The notes: generated by a model from the sequence alone, not told the origin. DNA of 33,319 nt from Hyphomicrobiaceae bacterium (GCA_002919265.1 PKEY01000087.1:1-33319), one strand, 5' to 3'. Counted from the first letter of the stretch, positions 18,899 to 27,214 are shown. Translations and numbers: made by a program.

Positions 18899-19031
18899 TT
18901 CGCGATCTATCCTCCACAGGTGGCGAGCCGATCTGGTTTGTACCATCAAGGCAAAAGGGTAGATTGCCCACATCTGGTCTCAATGTTGCGACAATCCATT
19001 GTCGGGAAGACGACCAATCACAGGGGGCGGG

Positions 19032-19724
19032 ATGAAGGCGAAATCGGCGGTATGGGCGGCGGTTTCCGCAGGCTTGGTCGCGTTGCTGGCTTTTGCCGGC
19101 ACTCCCGCTTCGGCTCAAACCGCGGATCCGAACTGGGCCGGGACCGTCACGGGTGCACAAGAGCAACCGCAGTTTGCCCCCGAACAACTCGCTGCGATTG
19201 AAGAGGTCAATAGGTATTTCAACGAGCTCAAGAACTTGAAAGGGTCCTTTGTGCAAACGGACCCCGACAAGAAGCAGTCTCGCGGTAAGCTCTTCGTCAA
19301 GAAGCCTGGCCGTTTCCGCTTTGACTACGGAGCGCCGAGCCTCAAGGTCATTATCTCTGACGGGAGGTGGCTCGCGATCCAGGATCACGACCTCAACACC
19401 GAGGACGTTTACGAGCTCGACAACACACCATTCCGGCTCCTGCTACGTGACGGCGTCGACCTGATGCGTGATGCCCGGATCCTCGATGTGCACACCGCTG
19501 AGGATCTCATCATTCTCACTTTGCAGGACAAAAGCCCTGATGTGCCGGGGCAAATCACGCTCTTTCTGAGCAAAACCCCGCAGCTCGAATTACGGGAATG
19601 GGTTACGGAAGACGCCCAAGGTCTCCAGACCCGAGTCCAGCTTTCCAACCTCGATACGACGGAGGATTTGAACCCCGCCTTGTTCAAAAGGGAGAATCTG
19701 ACGCTCAAGAGGATGCAGCAGTAG
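19032..19724 (+). CDS. lolA: Outer-membrane lipoprotein carrier protein LolA
   Basis: A 230-residue periplasmic chaperone that ferries lipoproteins from the LolCDE complex to the outer membrane. I chose the ATG at 19032, with GGGGGCGGG just upstream, because it gives a clear Sec signal ending in PASAQ. Family features are LKGSFVQTDPD near residues 68-78, GKLFVKKPGRFRFDY near 83-97, VIISDGRWLAIQD, and the C-terminal half-barrel ending in LFKRENL. An extra stretch of about 25 residues separates the signal from the first LolA motif. It follows ftsK, a common alphaproteobacterial order. Confidence 0.93.
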   Translation: MKAKSAVWAAVSAGLVALLAFAGTPASAQTADPNWAGTVTGAQEQPQFAPEQLAAIEEVNRYFNELKNLKGSFVQTDPDKKQSRGKLFVKKPGRFRFDYGAPSLKVIISDGRWLAIQDHDLNTEDVYELDNTPFRLLLRDGVDLMRDARILDVHTAEDLIILTLQDKSPDVPGQITLFLSKTPQLELREWVTEDAQGLQTRVQLSNLDTTEDLNPALFKRENLTLKRMQQ

Positions 19725-19854
19725 AGCGCTTGCCTGTTGTTTGTTCGCTGCTGGCAATATGAAAGATGTTCATAAGGGCTTTTCCTCGATCACGTTTCCG
19801 TGAGGAGGCAAGAGTCCCTCTGTTGAATTTGTGCGTATTGCGCTTAACTATACC

Positions 19855-19996
19855 GTGACAGGTGGCGTCACCCTGTATCGGTAGTGCCCCCCGTCTAGCC
19901 GAAGACGCCGCCTGCGGCGTCGGAGTCCCTCCCGGCGCCATGCGCTGATAGCGCTCCTCGCGCCCAGCTCCTCCCCCCGGAGTTGGGCGCTTTTCA
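19855..19996 (+). ncRNA. Candidate structured small RNA downstream of lolA
   Basis: Within about 140 bases there are four consecutive hairpins: ACA-GGTG/CACC-TGT near 19857-19876, the 8-bp GACGCCGC/GCGGCGTC near 19903-19921, GCGCT/AGCGC near 19942-19954, and a 12-bp terminator stem with a CCCCCC-containing loop and T-rich tail at 19960-19996. Several unpaired parts carry C-rich anti-Shine-Dalgarno-like runs (CCCTCCC, CTCC). A TATACC at 19849 with TTGAAT 20 bases upstream is a poor promoter. No plausible protein is encoded. It could be an independent RNA or simply the lolA 3' untranslated region; I do not recognise a known family. Confidence 0.35.
19960..19990 (+). terminator. Strong intrinsic terminator (lolA transcript or small RNA)
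   Basis: GCGCCCAGCTCC pairs with GGAGTTGGGCGC (one G-T pair) around a seven-base TCCCCCC loop, followed by TTTTCATTT. The tail is on the plus strand, so it does not serve the minus-strand gene that ends at 20008. It lies 236 bases after lolA. Confidence 0.8.
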
Positions 19997-20007
19997 TTTC
20001 AGCTCCC

Positions 20008-20553
20008 TCACGAAGCCGCAACCCGCCGGGCACTCTGTGTGACAGGCTTCGAAGGCGGCGCCAAGGCGAGGCGGCGTTGGCGCGGCGAACGGATGTGCTG
20101 AAGCGACTGGGCGAAGGTGCTGTCGATCTTGCGAAGTTCCTGGGCAAGGCGATTTAGGCGTCCGGCCAGACGATCGACAATTTGTTCGGCCAGCTCGGGA
20201 TCATTTCTCATTTGCTCGTGCAACATCCGTCGCGTGATCTTCAGAGCACGAACCGGACCGCGGCAGACGACGGTGGAGGAATGGGTCGTCTCTACCAACA
20301 TGGCCATTTCGCCGATAAGCGTGCCGACCCCGAGTTCGACGGATTCGTCGGCTCCCGGTCCAGCGACGCGAGCGACAGTACCCTCGACGATCAGGTAAGC
20401 GGCGTCTCCGGCCTCGCCTTCGCTAATGATCTTGTGCCCTTCTTGGAACTGGATGCGGTCAGCGTGTCTGACAATATCTGTCAGTTGGTGCGGCTTAAGT
20501 CCCTGGAAGAGCTCCAACCTCATCAGAAGTAACGCACACGACTCGTTCGACAT
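20008..20553 (-). CDS. Cyclic-nucleotide-binding-fold protein without a DNA-binding domain
   Basis: A 181-residue protein with one CAP-type cyclic-nucleotide-binding domain (about residues 14-125) and a helical, basic C-terminal tail in place of a winged helix. The ATG at 20553 (MSNESCALL) was chosen because GGGGGCAGAG precedes it; the longer frame adds 30 unconserved residues. The jelly-roll segments FQEGHKIISEGEAGDAAYLI and the phosphate-binding-cassette glutamate (Glu82 in IGEMAML) are present. The arginine that normally binds the cyclic phosphate is replaced: the expected R-[SA] pair reads Ser92-Ser93. cNMP binding may therefore be lost or altered. It lies downstream of a response regulator on the same strand, separated by a terminator-like hairpin. 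Confidence 0.85.
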   Translation of the reverse strand: MSNESCALLLMRLELFQGLKPHQLTDIVRHADRIQFQEGHKIISEGEAGDAAYLIVEGTVARVAGPGADESVELGVGTLIGEMAMLVETTHSSTVVCRGPVRALKITRRMLHEQMRNDPELAEQIVDRLAGRLNRLAQELRKIDSTFAQSLQHIRSPRQRRLALAPPSKPVTQSARRVAAS

Positions 20554-20660
20554 GTCGGCTCTGCCCCCAAGTTGCCGTTCATGGAACGGACGCGACGAGC
20601 ATTGGTACAAAACAAATGATTCGCGCCGAACGGTCAAAATCATCCGTTAACAAAACGGGT

Positions 20661-20692
20661 GGCAGCCGGGATGGACATGAAGCCCGGCTGCC
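20661..20692 (-). terminator. Terminator after the response regulator
   Basis: GGCAGCCGGG and CCCGGCTGCC form a perfect 10-bp stem around a 12-base loop. Read on the minus strand, it follows the response-regulator stop and is trailed by ACCCGTTTTGTT. Confidence 0.7.
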
Positions 20693-20721
20693 TTCGTGTG
20701 TGTTGTTCGGATTAGCTCAAG

Positions 20722-21408
20722 TTACGGGATAAGCTTGTAACCGCCGGTTTCCGTTACGAGCAGTTCGGCTTTCGAAGGATCTTTCTCGATCTTCTGCCGC
20801 AGCCGGTAGATGTGCGTCTCCAGCGTATGTGTGGTGACGCCGGCGTTATAGCCCCAGACTTCGTGCAGCAGCACGTCCCGCGTCACGACCTTCTCACCGG
20901 CACGATACAGGTATTTGAGGATCGAGGCCTCTTTTTCGGTCAGCCGGATCTTCGAGCCCTTTTCGTCGATGAGCAACTTGGCCGCAGGCTTGAACGTGTA
21001 TTTGCCGATCGTGAAAACCGCGTCCTCGCTCTGCTCATGCTGGCGGAGATGGGCGCGTATCCGCGCCAGCAACACGGCAAACTTGAACGGCTTGGTGATG
21101 TAATCGTTGGCTCCGGCGTCGAGTCCCTCGATTGTGTCGGCGTCGGAAGCATTCCCGGTCAGCATGATGATCGGCGGTTTGAAGCCTGACTCGCGAAGTT
21201 TCTTGCAGGCTTCCCGCCCGTCCATGTCGGGCAATCCGACATCCAAGATCAGCAAATCGACACGACCGTTCTTTACCGCCTCCATGGCTTCGGAGGCGGT
21301 GGCCACGGTCGCAACCTCGAACTCATTGTGGAGGGCGAGCTGCTCCCTCAGGGTCACACGAAGGTCCTCGTCGTCATCGACGATGAGAATCTTGCGTGGC
21401 GCACTCAT
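20722..21408 (-). CDS. OmpR-family two-component response regulator (CenR-like)
   Basis: A 228-residue transcription factor with an N-terminal receiver (acidic pocket DDDED at 11-15, phospho-acceptor Asp56 in LLILDVGLPDMDG, conserved Thr in IIMLTGNAS, Lys in ITKPFKFAVLLARI) and a C-terminal OmpR/PhoB winged helix (RLTEKEASILKYLYRA, then HTLETHIYRLRQKIE). The family best matching in alphaproteobacteria, from memory, is the CenR type linked to cell-envelope control, but this is not proven here. No histidine kinase is nearby, so the partner is encoded elsewhere. It diverges from an L,D-transpeptidase-fold gene, which would fit an envelope regulon. Confidence 0.92.
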   Translation of the reverse strand: MSAPRKILIVDDDEDLRVTLREQLALHNEFEVATVATASEAMEAVKNGRVDLLILDVGLPDMDGREACKKLRESGFKPPIIMLTGNASDADTIEGLDAGANDYITKPFKFAVLLARIRAHLRQHEQSEDAVFTIGKYTFKPAAKLLIDEKGSKIRLTEKEASILKYLYRAGEKVVTRDVLLHEVWGYNAGVTTHTLETHIYRLRQKIEKDPSKAELLVTETGGYKLIP

Positions 21409-21533
21409 TCGGCTTGGCTCCCCGATGTTACAAACATGGTGAACAATGTATCACTGGAGAGGGTGACAAAACAGTGCCTAGGCACGAATCGGCGCGCTGC
21501 GAACGGCGCGAAAACAGCCCTGGCGAATTGAGA

Positions 21534-22037
21534 GTGAGGGCGCTGTCATTGGCCGCGACGCGCGGTTGGGCGACGATCAACGGCCTTCGCTTTCCATGTG
21601 CCTTGGGACGATCCGGGCGTCGGGCGGCAAAACGGGAAGGCGATGGGGCGACGCCCATTGGCGCATTCAAGGTTCGCCGGGTCTATTACCGGCCGGATCG
21701 TCTGCTTCGTCCGTCCACGCGCTTGCCGGTGGCGCCCCTCCGGCCCGACGACGGCTGGTGCGATGCCGTCGGCGACCGCAACTACAACCGCAAGGTCAAG
21801 CACCCTTACCCGGCGAGCGCCGAACGAATGTGGCGGGAGGACCATCTGTACGATCTCGTCGTCGTGCTCGATCACAACGAAAAGCCTCGCGTGCAAGGCC
21901 TCGGCAGCGCAGTGTTCATGCATGTGGCGCGACCGGGCTATCAGCCGACGGCGGGCTGCATTGCGTTTCAGCGTCAGCACCTTTTGAGGATCCTCAAGCT
22001 GCTTGGGCCCGGCTCGGTCGTCCGTACCGCGCCTTGA
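21534..22037 (+). CDS. L,D-transpeptidase catalytic (YkuD) domain protein without visible signal peptide
   Basis: A single YkuD-type domain. The active-site motif reads His130-VARPGYQPTAG-Cys142-I with numbering from the GTG at 21534, matching the H...[ST]xGC pattern; the arginine or asparagine that often follows Cys is absent. Other family features are LGRSG, KREGDGATPIG and AERMWREDHLYD. L,D-transpeptidases cross-link peptidoglycan or attach proteins to it. The start is uncertain: GTG 21534 or TTG 21528 fits the conserved N-terminus, while an ATG at 21396 would run into the divergent regulator gene. With these starts no Sec signal is visible, which is odd for a periplasmic enzyme. Confidence 0.82.
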   Translation: MRALSLAATRGWATINGLRFPCALGRSGRRAAKREGDGATPIGAFKVRRVYYRPDRLLRPSTRLPVAPLRPDDGWCDAVGDRNYNRKVKHPYPASAERMWREDHLYDLVVVLDHNEKPRVQGLGSAVFMHVARPGYQPTAGCIAFQRQHLLRILKLLGPGSVVRTAP

Positions 22038-22062
22038 TGTTTGATTGCCTGGTGAAAAAAGA

Positions 22063-22084
22063 GCCCGGAACGGGGAGTCCGGGC
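22063..22084 (-). terminator. Terminator for amtB
   Basis: GCCCGGA and TCCGGGC form a 7-bp stem around an eight-base loop. On the minus strand it is followed by TCTTTTTTC (the A-run at 22055-22062 on the plus strand), so it ends the glnK-amtB transcript about 80 bases after amtB. Confidence 0.75.
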
Positions 22085-22128
22085 CGAGGCAGTCTAGGGA
22101 AAATGCTGATGTCAGCGACGGTCAGGGT

Positions 22129-22155
22129 CATGCCGGCCGCTGAACGGCCGGCATG
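22129..22155. repeat. Perfect 11-bp inverted repeat next to the amtB stop
   Basis: CATGCCGGCCG and CGGCCGGCATG are exact complements around the five-base spacer CTGAA, 8 bases beyond the amtB stop codon. It lacks a T tail, so it may stabilise the mRNA end or act with the terminator farther on. Confidence 0.65.
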
Positions 22156-22163
22156 AAGGAGGA

Positions 22164-23468
22164 TTACTGCACGACCTCTCCGTGGAGATTGATGTCGAGG
22201 CCTTCAATCTCGACGGCCTTGTCGACCCGGAGGCCCATGAGGGCCTTCACCACCATCAGGATCACGAAGGTGGCGACGGCGCACCAGACGATGGTGGCGA
22301 TGATGCCGTAGATCTGCAGCGGAACCTGAGCCGCGTTGCCTTCAAGAAGGCCCGGCGTGCCACCGATCGCCTCGACCGCGAAAACACCGGTCAGGATTGC
22401 GCCGACGATACCGCCAACGCCGTGGATGCCGAACACGTCGAGGCTGTCGTCATAACCGAGCGCGCGCTTCACCGTGGTTGAGGCGAAGAAGCAGACGATG
22501 CCCGCTGCGATGCCGATGAACAAACCTCCCATCGGAGCCACGAAGCCGGCCGCCGGCGTGATCGCGACAAGGCCCGCAACAGCACCCGACGCGATACCGA
22601 GGACGCTCGGCTTCCGGTGGATCATCCACTCCATGAACATCCAGGCGAGAGCCGCGGCAGCGGTGGCGATCTGAGTGACGGCCATTGCCATAGCGGCCGA
22701 GCCGTTCGCGCCCACCGCCGAACCGGCATTGAAGCCGAACCAGCCAACCCACAGGAGCGAGGCGCCGACGACTGTCAGGACGAGGTTATGGGGCGCCATG
22801 TTTTCGGAGCCATAGCCCTCGCGACGGCCCAGGACGAGTGCGCAGACAAGACCGGCGATGCCGGAGTTGATGTGGACGACGGTGCCGCCAGCGAAGTCGA
22901 GAACGCCGTCAGACCCGAGGAAGCCGCCGCCCCAGACCCAGTGACAGACGGGGGCGTAAACGATGAGCAGCCACAGAGCGAGGAAGACCAGGAGGCTCGA
23001 GAACTTCATCCGATCCGCCACCGCGCCGCAGATGAGGGCCGGCGTGATGATGGCGAACGTCATTTGGAAGGTCATGAAGAGCGACTCGGGGATCGTGCCC
23101 TGCAGGCCGTCTTTGGTCAGGTCGGCCAGGAACATCTTCCCGAGGCCACCTACGTAGTTGTTGAGCGAGCCGCCATCGCCAAATGCCAGGGAGTAGCCGA
23201 TGATCATCCAAAGCACGGACATCAGGCACGCCGTGGCGAAGCTCTGCATGACGGTTGCGAGGACGTTCTTCTTGCGCACCATGCCGCCGTAGAACAGCGC
23301 GAGGCCCGGAATGGTCATCATGAGGACCAACGCGGTCGACGTGAGCATCCACGCCGTGTCGCCAGTATCGAGAGTTGGCTGCTCCTGCTGCGCGAGGGCC
23401 GGCATGGCGGAGAACGCTGCGAGCAAGGCAGCGCCGCCGGCGGTGCGCACGAGCTTCTTGAACGTCAT
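22164..23468 (-). CDS. amtB: Ammonium transporter AmtB
   Basis: A 434-residue Amt/Mep/Rh-family ammonium channel in the inner membrane. An N-terminal cleavable signal (ending PALAQ, near residue 27) precedes eleven expected membrane helices. The twin pore histidines are visible in GGTVVHINSG and in FGIHGVGG, with the conserved Asp of LDFAGG before the first, and ADRMKFSSL and TPAAGFV segments of the family. The C-terminal tail (near GLDINLHGE) is where GlnK binds to block transport. It is the second gene of the glnK-amtB operon, 66 bases behind glnK, and should be induced under nitrogen limitation from the promoter upstream of glnK. Confidence 0.97.
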   Translation of the reverse strand: MTFKKLVRTAGGAALLAAFSAMPALAQQEQPTLDTGDTAWMLTSTALVLMMTIPGLALFYGGMVRKKNVLATVMQSFATACLMSVLWMIIGYSLAFGDGGSLNNYVGGLGKMFLADLTKDGLQGTIPESLFMTFQMTFAIITPALICGAVADRMKFSSLLVFLALWLLIVYAPVCHWVWGGGFLGSDGVLDFAGGTVVHINSGIAGLVCALVLGRREGYGSENMAPHNLVLTVVGASLLWVGWFGFNAGSAVGANGSAAMAMAVTQIATAAAALAWMFMEWMIHRKPSVLGIASGAVAGLVAITPAAGFVAPMGGLFIGIAAGIVCFFASTTVKRALGYDDSLDVFGIHGVGGIVGAILTGVFAVEAIGGTPGLLEGNAAQVPLQIYGIIATIVWCAVATFVILMVVKALMGLRVDKAVEIEGLDINLHGEVVQ

Positions 23469-23534
23469 GTTACGAATTCCCCTTCTGCTGGATATTCAAT
23501 TGCTGGCAAGTGCCCCCCGAGTTGGCCGGCGGGC

Positions 23535-23981
<447 letters not shown>

Positions 23982-24062
23982 TTAGCACGCGGGTAAGCTT
24001 CTGGAATTGCTGAAGAAATTGGCAGCGAATACGGAGGCTGCCTTCAGGAATTGTGCAGGGCG

Positions 24063-24081
24063 TTGCGCAAAAATTATGCAA
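24063..24081. promoter_or_regulatory. Candidate NtrC-binding site upstream of glnK
   Basis: The imperfect dyad TTGCGCAAAAATTATGCAA has GC-containing arms and an A/T centre like NtrC enhancer sites. It lies about 90-110 bases upstream of the sigma-54-type promoter, a typical distance. Confidence 0.45.
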
Positions 24082-24098
24082 TCTCCGTCAATTGCCCA

Positions 24099-24998
24099 TT
24101 AACTGAGCACGTAAGCCGTGGTGCGTTGCCTGACGAGCCCTTCCTGCGCAGCAGACGCCACCAGCACCCCGTCACGGGTATAGATGCTGCCGCGGCAAAA
24201 GCCGCGGGCGCCGTAGGCAGACGGGCTGTCCTGGGCATACAGCAGCCATTCGTCCGCCCGGAAGGGCCGATGCAACCAAAGCGCATGATCGAGGCTGGCG
24301 AGCTGGACATCGCGGTCGAACAGCAGCTTGCCGTGGGCAATCAGCGCAGTGTCGAGCAGCGTAAAATCGGATGCATACGCAAGCACGCACTGGTGCAGTT
24401 TAGGATCGTCGGGTAGCCGACCATTGGCGCGCATCCAGACATATTGGACTGGCGGAGCCTTCTCGCGGCTGATGTAGCGCGAGAAATCGACGAACCGCAT
24501 CTCGATCGGCCGCTCGCGCTCCCAGTACGAGCGAATATTGTCGGGCAGGCTCCCCACCAACCGCTTCATGAGCTCATGCTCATTGGGCAGCTCCTCAGGC
24601 GGCGGAACCTTTGGCATCTCCCTATGATGCTCAAAGCTGGTCTCCTGCTTATGGAAGGAGACGCTCATTGAGAAAATCGCCCGGCCATGCTGGATGGCTT
24701 TCACCCGACGCGTGGTGAAACTGGAGCCATCGCGGATGCGCTCGACCTCATAAATGATGGGATGCGTAGGGTCACCTGGGAGCAGAAAATATCCGTGCAT
24801 GGAGTGAGCAGTGCGCTCCTCCGACACCGTGCGCCCTGCTGCCACGAGTGCCTGGCCCAAAACCTGCCCGCCGTAGACGCGCTGCCAGCCCTCCTGCGGG
24901 CTCTGGCCGCGGAACAGGTTCTGTTCAAGCTGTTCCAGGTCCAGTATGGACAGTAGTGAGGCAAGCGCCGAGGTTTTCTCGGTTTTCTTGGCGGACAT
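24099..24998 (-). CDS. tesB: Acyl-CoA thioesterase II (TesB)
   Basis: A 299-residue double-hotdog thioesterase that hydrolyses medium- to long-chain acyl-CoA to free fatty acid and CoA. The N-terminal hotdog has LEQNLFRGQSP and QRVYGGQVLGQALVAA near residues 22-53. The C-terminal hotdog has the catalytic-Asp motif LASLDHALWLHRPFRADEW, and the ending RDGVLVASAAQEGL is typical. I chose the ATG at 24998, with a GAGG ribosome-binding site upstream; the longer open frame to 25220 overlaps the divergent hydroxylase gene and is not supported. The divergent partner begins at 25092, so both promoters share 93 bases. Confidence 0.94.
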   Translation of the reverse strand: MSAKKTEKTSALASLLSILDLEQLEQNLFRGQSPQEGWQRVYGGQVLGQALVAAGRTVSEERTAHSMHGYFLLPGDPTHPIIYEVERIRDGSSFTTRRVKAIQHGRAIFSMSVSFHKQETSFEHHREMPKVPPPEELPNEHELMKRLVGSLPDNIRSYWERERPIEMRFVDFSRYISREKAPPVQYVWMRANGRLPDDPKLHQCVLAYASDFTLLDTALIAHGKLLFDRDVQLASLDHALWLHRPFRADEWLLYAQDSPSAYGARGFCRGSIYTRDGVLVASAAQEGLVRQRTTAYVLS

Positions 24999-25091
24999 GG
25001 GACCTCGCACTGGGGGTGGCAAGTCGATCGTCCTGGTGCGATTTAGAACTCTACCATCGCTCCGCAAGTTGGCCCAAGGGCGAGACGAGGC

Positions 25092-26318
25092 ATGGAAGTG
25101 CTCAAGTCCGACATCGTAATCGCCGGCGGTAGCTACACCGGTCTGACACTTGCGCTGGCCCTGGCAAAGTCGCTTGGTCCAGAAATATCCATAACGGTAG
25201 TCGACCGAGACTCGCGTCAATCGCGCAAAGACGACGTTCGGGCATTTGCGATTTCAGCCGGGCCGCGGCACATGCTGGGGCTGCTGGGCGTCTGGTCCTT
25301 GATCGAGGACGAGGCTCAGGAGGTCCGCGAGATCCTGCTGACCGATAGCCCGCTCGAGGCTGCCGTCCGACCTGTTCTGCTCACGTACAACAATATTCTG
25401 GATACGGGGGAACCGGCATCCTTCATCGTGCCGAGCGGTGCGCTCAGCGTGGCCGTCGCGAAGGTCGCCGAGAATGTGCCGTCAATTCAATATGTCGAAG
25501 GGCAGGCTGAAGATTTCGAGGCAGGCGATCCGTTTGTGAAAGTTCACTTGGCGGACGGACGGATCATTGAAGCAAGCCTTCTCGTTGCGGCAGATGGACG
25601 TCGTTCTCGCCTGCGGGAAGCCGCGGGCATCAAGTGTATCGGCTGGAGCTACAATCAGATCGGCATTGTTACGCAAGTCGAGCACGAGCTTCCGCACAAC
25701 GGTCGCGCCATTCAACATTTCCTGCCCGGCGGTCCCTTCGCTATTCTTCCGCTGCGGGGCAACCGCTCCTGTATTACGTGGTCGGAGGATGCGGAGCGCG
25801 CTCGCGAAATCCTGACCTTTGACAATGACGCTTTCCTGGCTGAGGTGGACAAGCGGTTTGCCGGTAGGTACGGGCGCCTTAAGCTGGCCGGGCCGCGGGC
25901 CTCGTGGCCTTTGGAGATGCATCTTGCCCGGCGTTACGTGGCTCACCGCTTTGCGCTGGTCGGCGATGCCGCCCACGGTGTTCACCCAATAGCAGGCCAA
26001 GGGCTTAATTTGGCGTTCCGTGACATTGCCGCGCTGACAGAAGTCGTAACAGATGCCGTGCGGATTGGGCTAACCCCCGGCGATGCGGACGCTTTGGAGC
26101 GCTACGAGCGCTGGCGGCGCTTTGATTCGAGTATGTCCGCAGCGACATTTGATGGGCTCAATCGCCTGTTCTCCAATGACGGAACGCTGTTGCGGTCGAT
26201 CCGCGAAGCCGGGCTCGGGCTTGTTGATCGTATCCCGGCTCTGAAGCGGTTGTTCGTGTCAGAAGCTGCGGGATTGTCGGGCGACGTGCCTAAGCTTCTG
26301 CGGGGCGAACTCGTCTAG
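25092..26318 (+). CDS. UbiH/UbiF/VisC/COQ6-family FAD-dependent hydroxylase (ubiquinone biosynthesis)
   Basis: A 408-residue class A flavoprotein monooxygenase. Members hydroxylate the ubiquinone ring. The N-terminal dinucleotide motif IAGGSYTGLTLALAL is near residues 10-24, the middle DG motif is at VAADGRRSRLREAAG, and the FAD ribityl-binding motif GDAAHGVHPIAGQGLNLAFRD is near residues 296-316 (quoted here as two adjoining motifs GDAAHGVHP and AGQGLNLAFRD). A GAGACGAGGC stretch precedes the ATG. Which ring position it hydroxylates (UbiH, UbiF, UbiL or UbiM type) cannot be told from motifs. It diverges from tesB and converges on uronate dehydrogenase. Confidence 0.9.
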   Translation: MEVLKSDIVIAGGSYTGLTLALALAKSLGPEISITVVDRDSRQSRKDDVRAFAISAGPRHMLGLLGVWSLIEDEAQEVREILLTDSPLEAAVRPVLLTYNNILDTGEPASFIVPSGALSVAVAKVAENVPSIQYVEGQAEDFEAGDPFVKVHLADGRIIEASLLVAADGRRSRLREAAGIKCIGWSYNQIGIVTQVEHELPHNGRAIQHFLPGGPFAILPLRGNRSCITWSEDAERAREILTFDNDAFLAEVDKRFAGRYGRLKLAGPRASWPLEMHLARRYVAHRFALVGDAAHGVHPIAGQGLNLAFRDIAALTEVVTDAVRIGLTPGDADALERYERWRRFDSSMSAATFDGLNRLFSNDGTLLRSIREAGLGLVDRIPALKRLFVSEAAGLSGDVPKLLRGELV

Positions 26319-26324
26319 CCCCGC
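26300..26324. terminator. Hairpin across the stop codon of the UbiH-type gene
   Basis: GCGGGGC and GCCCCGC form a 7-bp stem around GAACTCGTCTA, spanning the TAG. It sits between two convergent genes, but neither strand has a clear T tail, so termination is only possible. Confidence 0.35.
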
Positions 26325-26347
26325 CCGAAACCTGTATTCTATAGCAA

Positions 26348-27157
26348 CTACCAGATTTCGTCGGTGTCGCCGTCGAACTCGATGCTGCAATAGGGCCCGC
26401 CCTGGTAGAATTCTCCGATTGGATCGGGCGGAAGTTTCTCCTGCGCCGCGAGCGCTTCGTCGCGGAAATCCTCGGCCTTTCCGGTTGGGCGATAGCCGTA
26501 TTTGTAGGCGACAGAATTATCCCACCACGACCGCTCGTTGAGCGAAGCGCCATACATCACTTCGTAGCGCAGCTCCGGGTGCTCGAGACCGATCCGGATA
26601 AGCTGCATGAGATCTTGGGGCGAAATCCAGATGGATAGCCGCCTCTTATCGACGGGCCGCTCTCCGACGTTGCCGATGCGCAGGGCGAGTACCCGCATAC
26701 CATGCTTGTAAGCGTAGAGTGCCCCGAGGCCTTCGCCGAACAATTTGCTGACGCCATAGCGGCTGTCCGGTCGCGCGACGACATCAGGGCCAATGCGCTG
26801 GACACGTGGATAAAAGCCGATTGCGTGATTTGAGGAAGCAAAAACCAGCCGCTTCACGCCTTTCCGCCGGGCGGCCTCGAACATGTGGTAACAGCCGATG
26901 ATATTGGCCTGCAGAATAACTTCCCACGGTCCCTCGACCGAATAGCCGCCAAGGTGAACGACGCCATCGACGCCTTCGCAGGCTTTTTCGACGCTTACCA
27001 GGTCTGTCAGATCTGCCTGGATAAAGGTCTCGTTAGGCTGAAGGTTCTGCGGTTCTTTAATGTCACTCAGGACAATTTCTGGATAAGTCGACGCCAATAG
27101 CGGCCGAATCATTCCACCGACGGCACCTGCAGCACCCGTCAATAGTACGCGTTTCAT
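26348..27157 (-). CDS. udh: Uronate dehydrogenase (NAD-dependent, SDR/epimerase type)
   Basis: A 269-residue extended-type short-chain dehydrogenase. Uronate dehydrogenase oxidises galacturonate or glucuronate to the aldarolactone, the first step of the oxidative uronate pathway. Visible are the NAD-binding TGAAGAVGG near residues 7-15, the VVHLGGYSVEGPWEVILQANI block (as two adjoining motifs), FASSNHAIGFYPR, the catalytic YGVSK with RPDS just before it, and the C-terminal SWWDN and YQGGPY motifs, which match Udh closely. The ATG at 27157 follows a GAGGAAA ribosome-binding site; the 14-residue upstream extension is not supported. It lies 57 bases after a GntR-family regulator, likely one operon, next to a TRAP transporter. 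Confidence 0.88.
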   Translation of the reverse strand: MKRVLLTGAAGAVGGMIRPLLASTYPEIVLSDIKEPQNLQPNETFIQADLTDLVSVEKACEGVDGVVHLGGYSVEGPWEVILQANIIGCYHMFEAARRKGVKRLVFASSNHAIGFYPRVQRIGPDVVARPDSRYGVSKLFGEGLGALYAYKHGMRVLALRIGNVGERPVDKRRLSIWISPQDLMQLIRIGLEHPELRYEVMYGASLNERSWWDNSVAYKYGYRPTGKAEDFRDEALAAQEKLPPDPIGEFYQGGPYCSIEFDGDTDEIW

Positions 27158-27214
27158 GGGCCATTTCCTCTTCGTCGCATCGAGATCGCTATGACCCATG
27201 AATTCCCAATAGGG

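Noticed and set aside
19705-19941. A 78-codon minus-strand frame in the post-lolA gap
   Set aside because: It overlaps the end of lolA, lacks a ribosome-binding site and has no recognisable composition; the region is better explained by RNA structure.
21396-21533. An ATG at 21396 as the start of the L,D-transpeptidase gene
   Set aside because: It lies inside the start of the divergent response-regulator gene, and the extra 46 residues look like non-coding translation with no signal peptide.
24999-25220. A longer tesB frame reaching 25220
   Set aside because: It would overlap the divergent hydroxylase gene by more than 100 bases, and the family N-terminus begins at the ATG at 24998 with its own ribosome-binding site.
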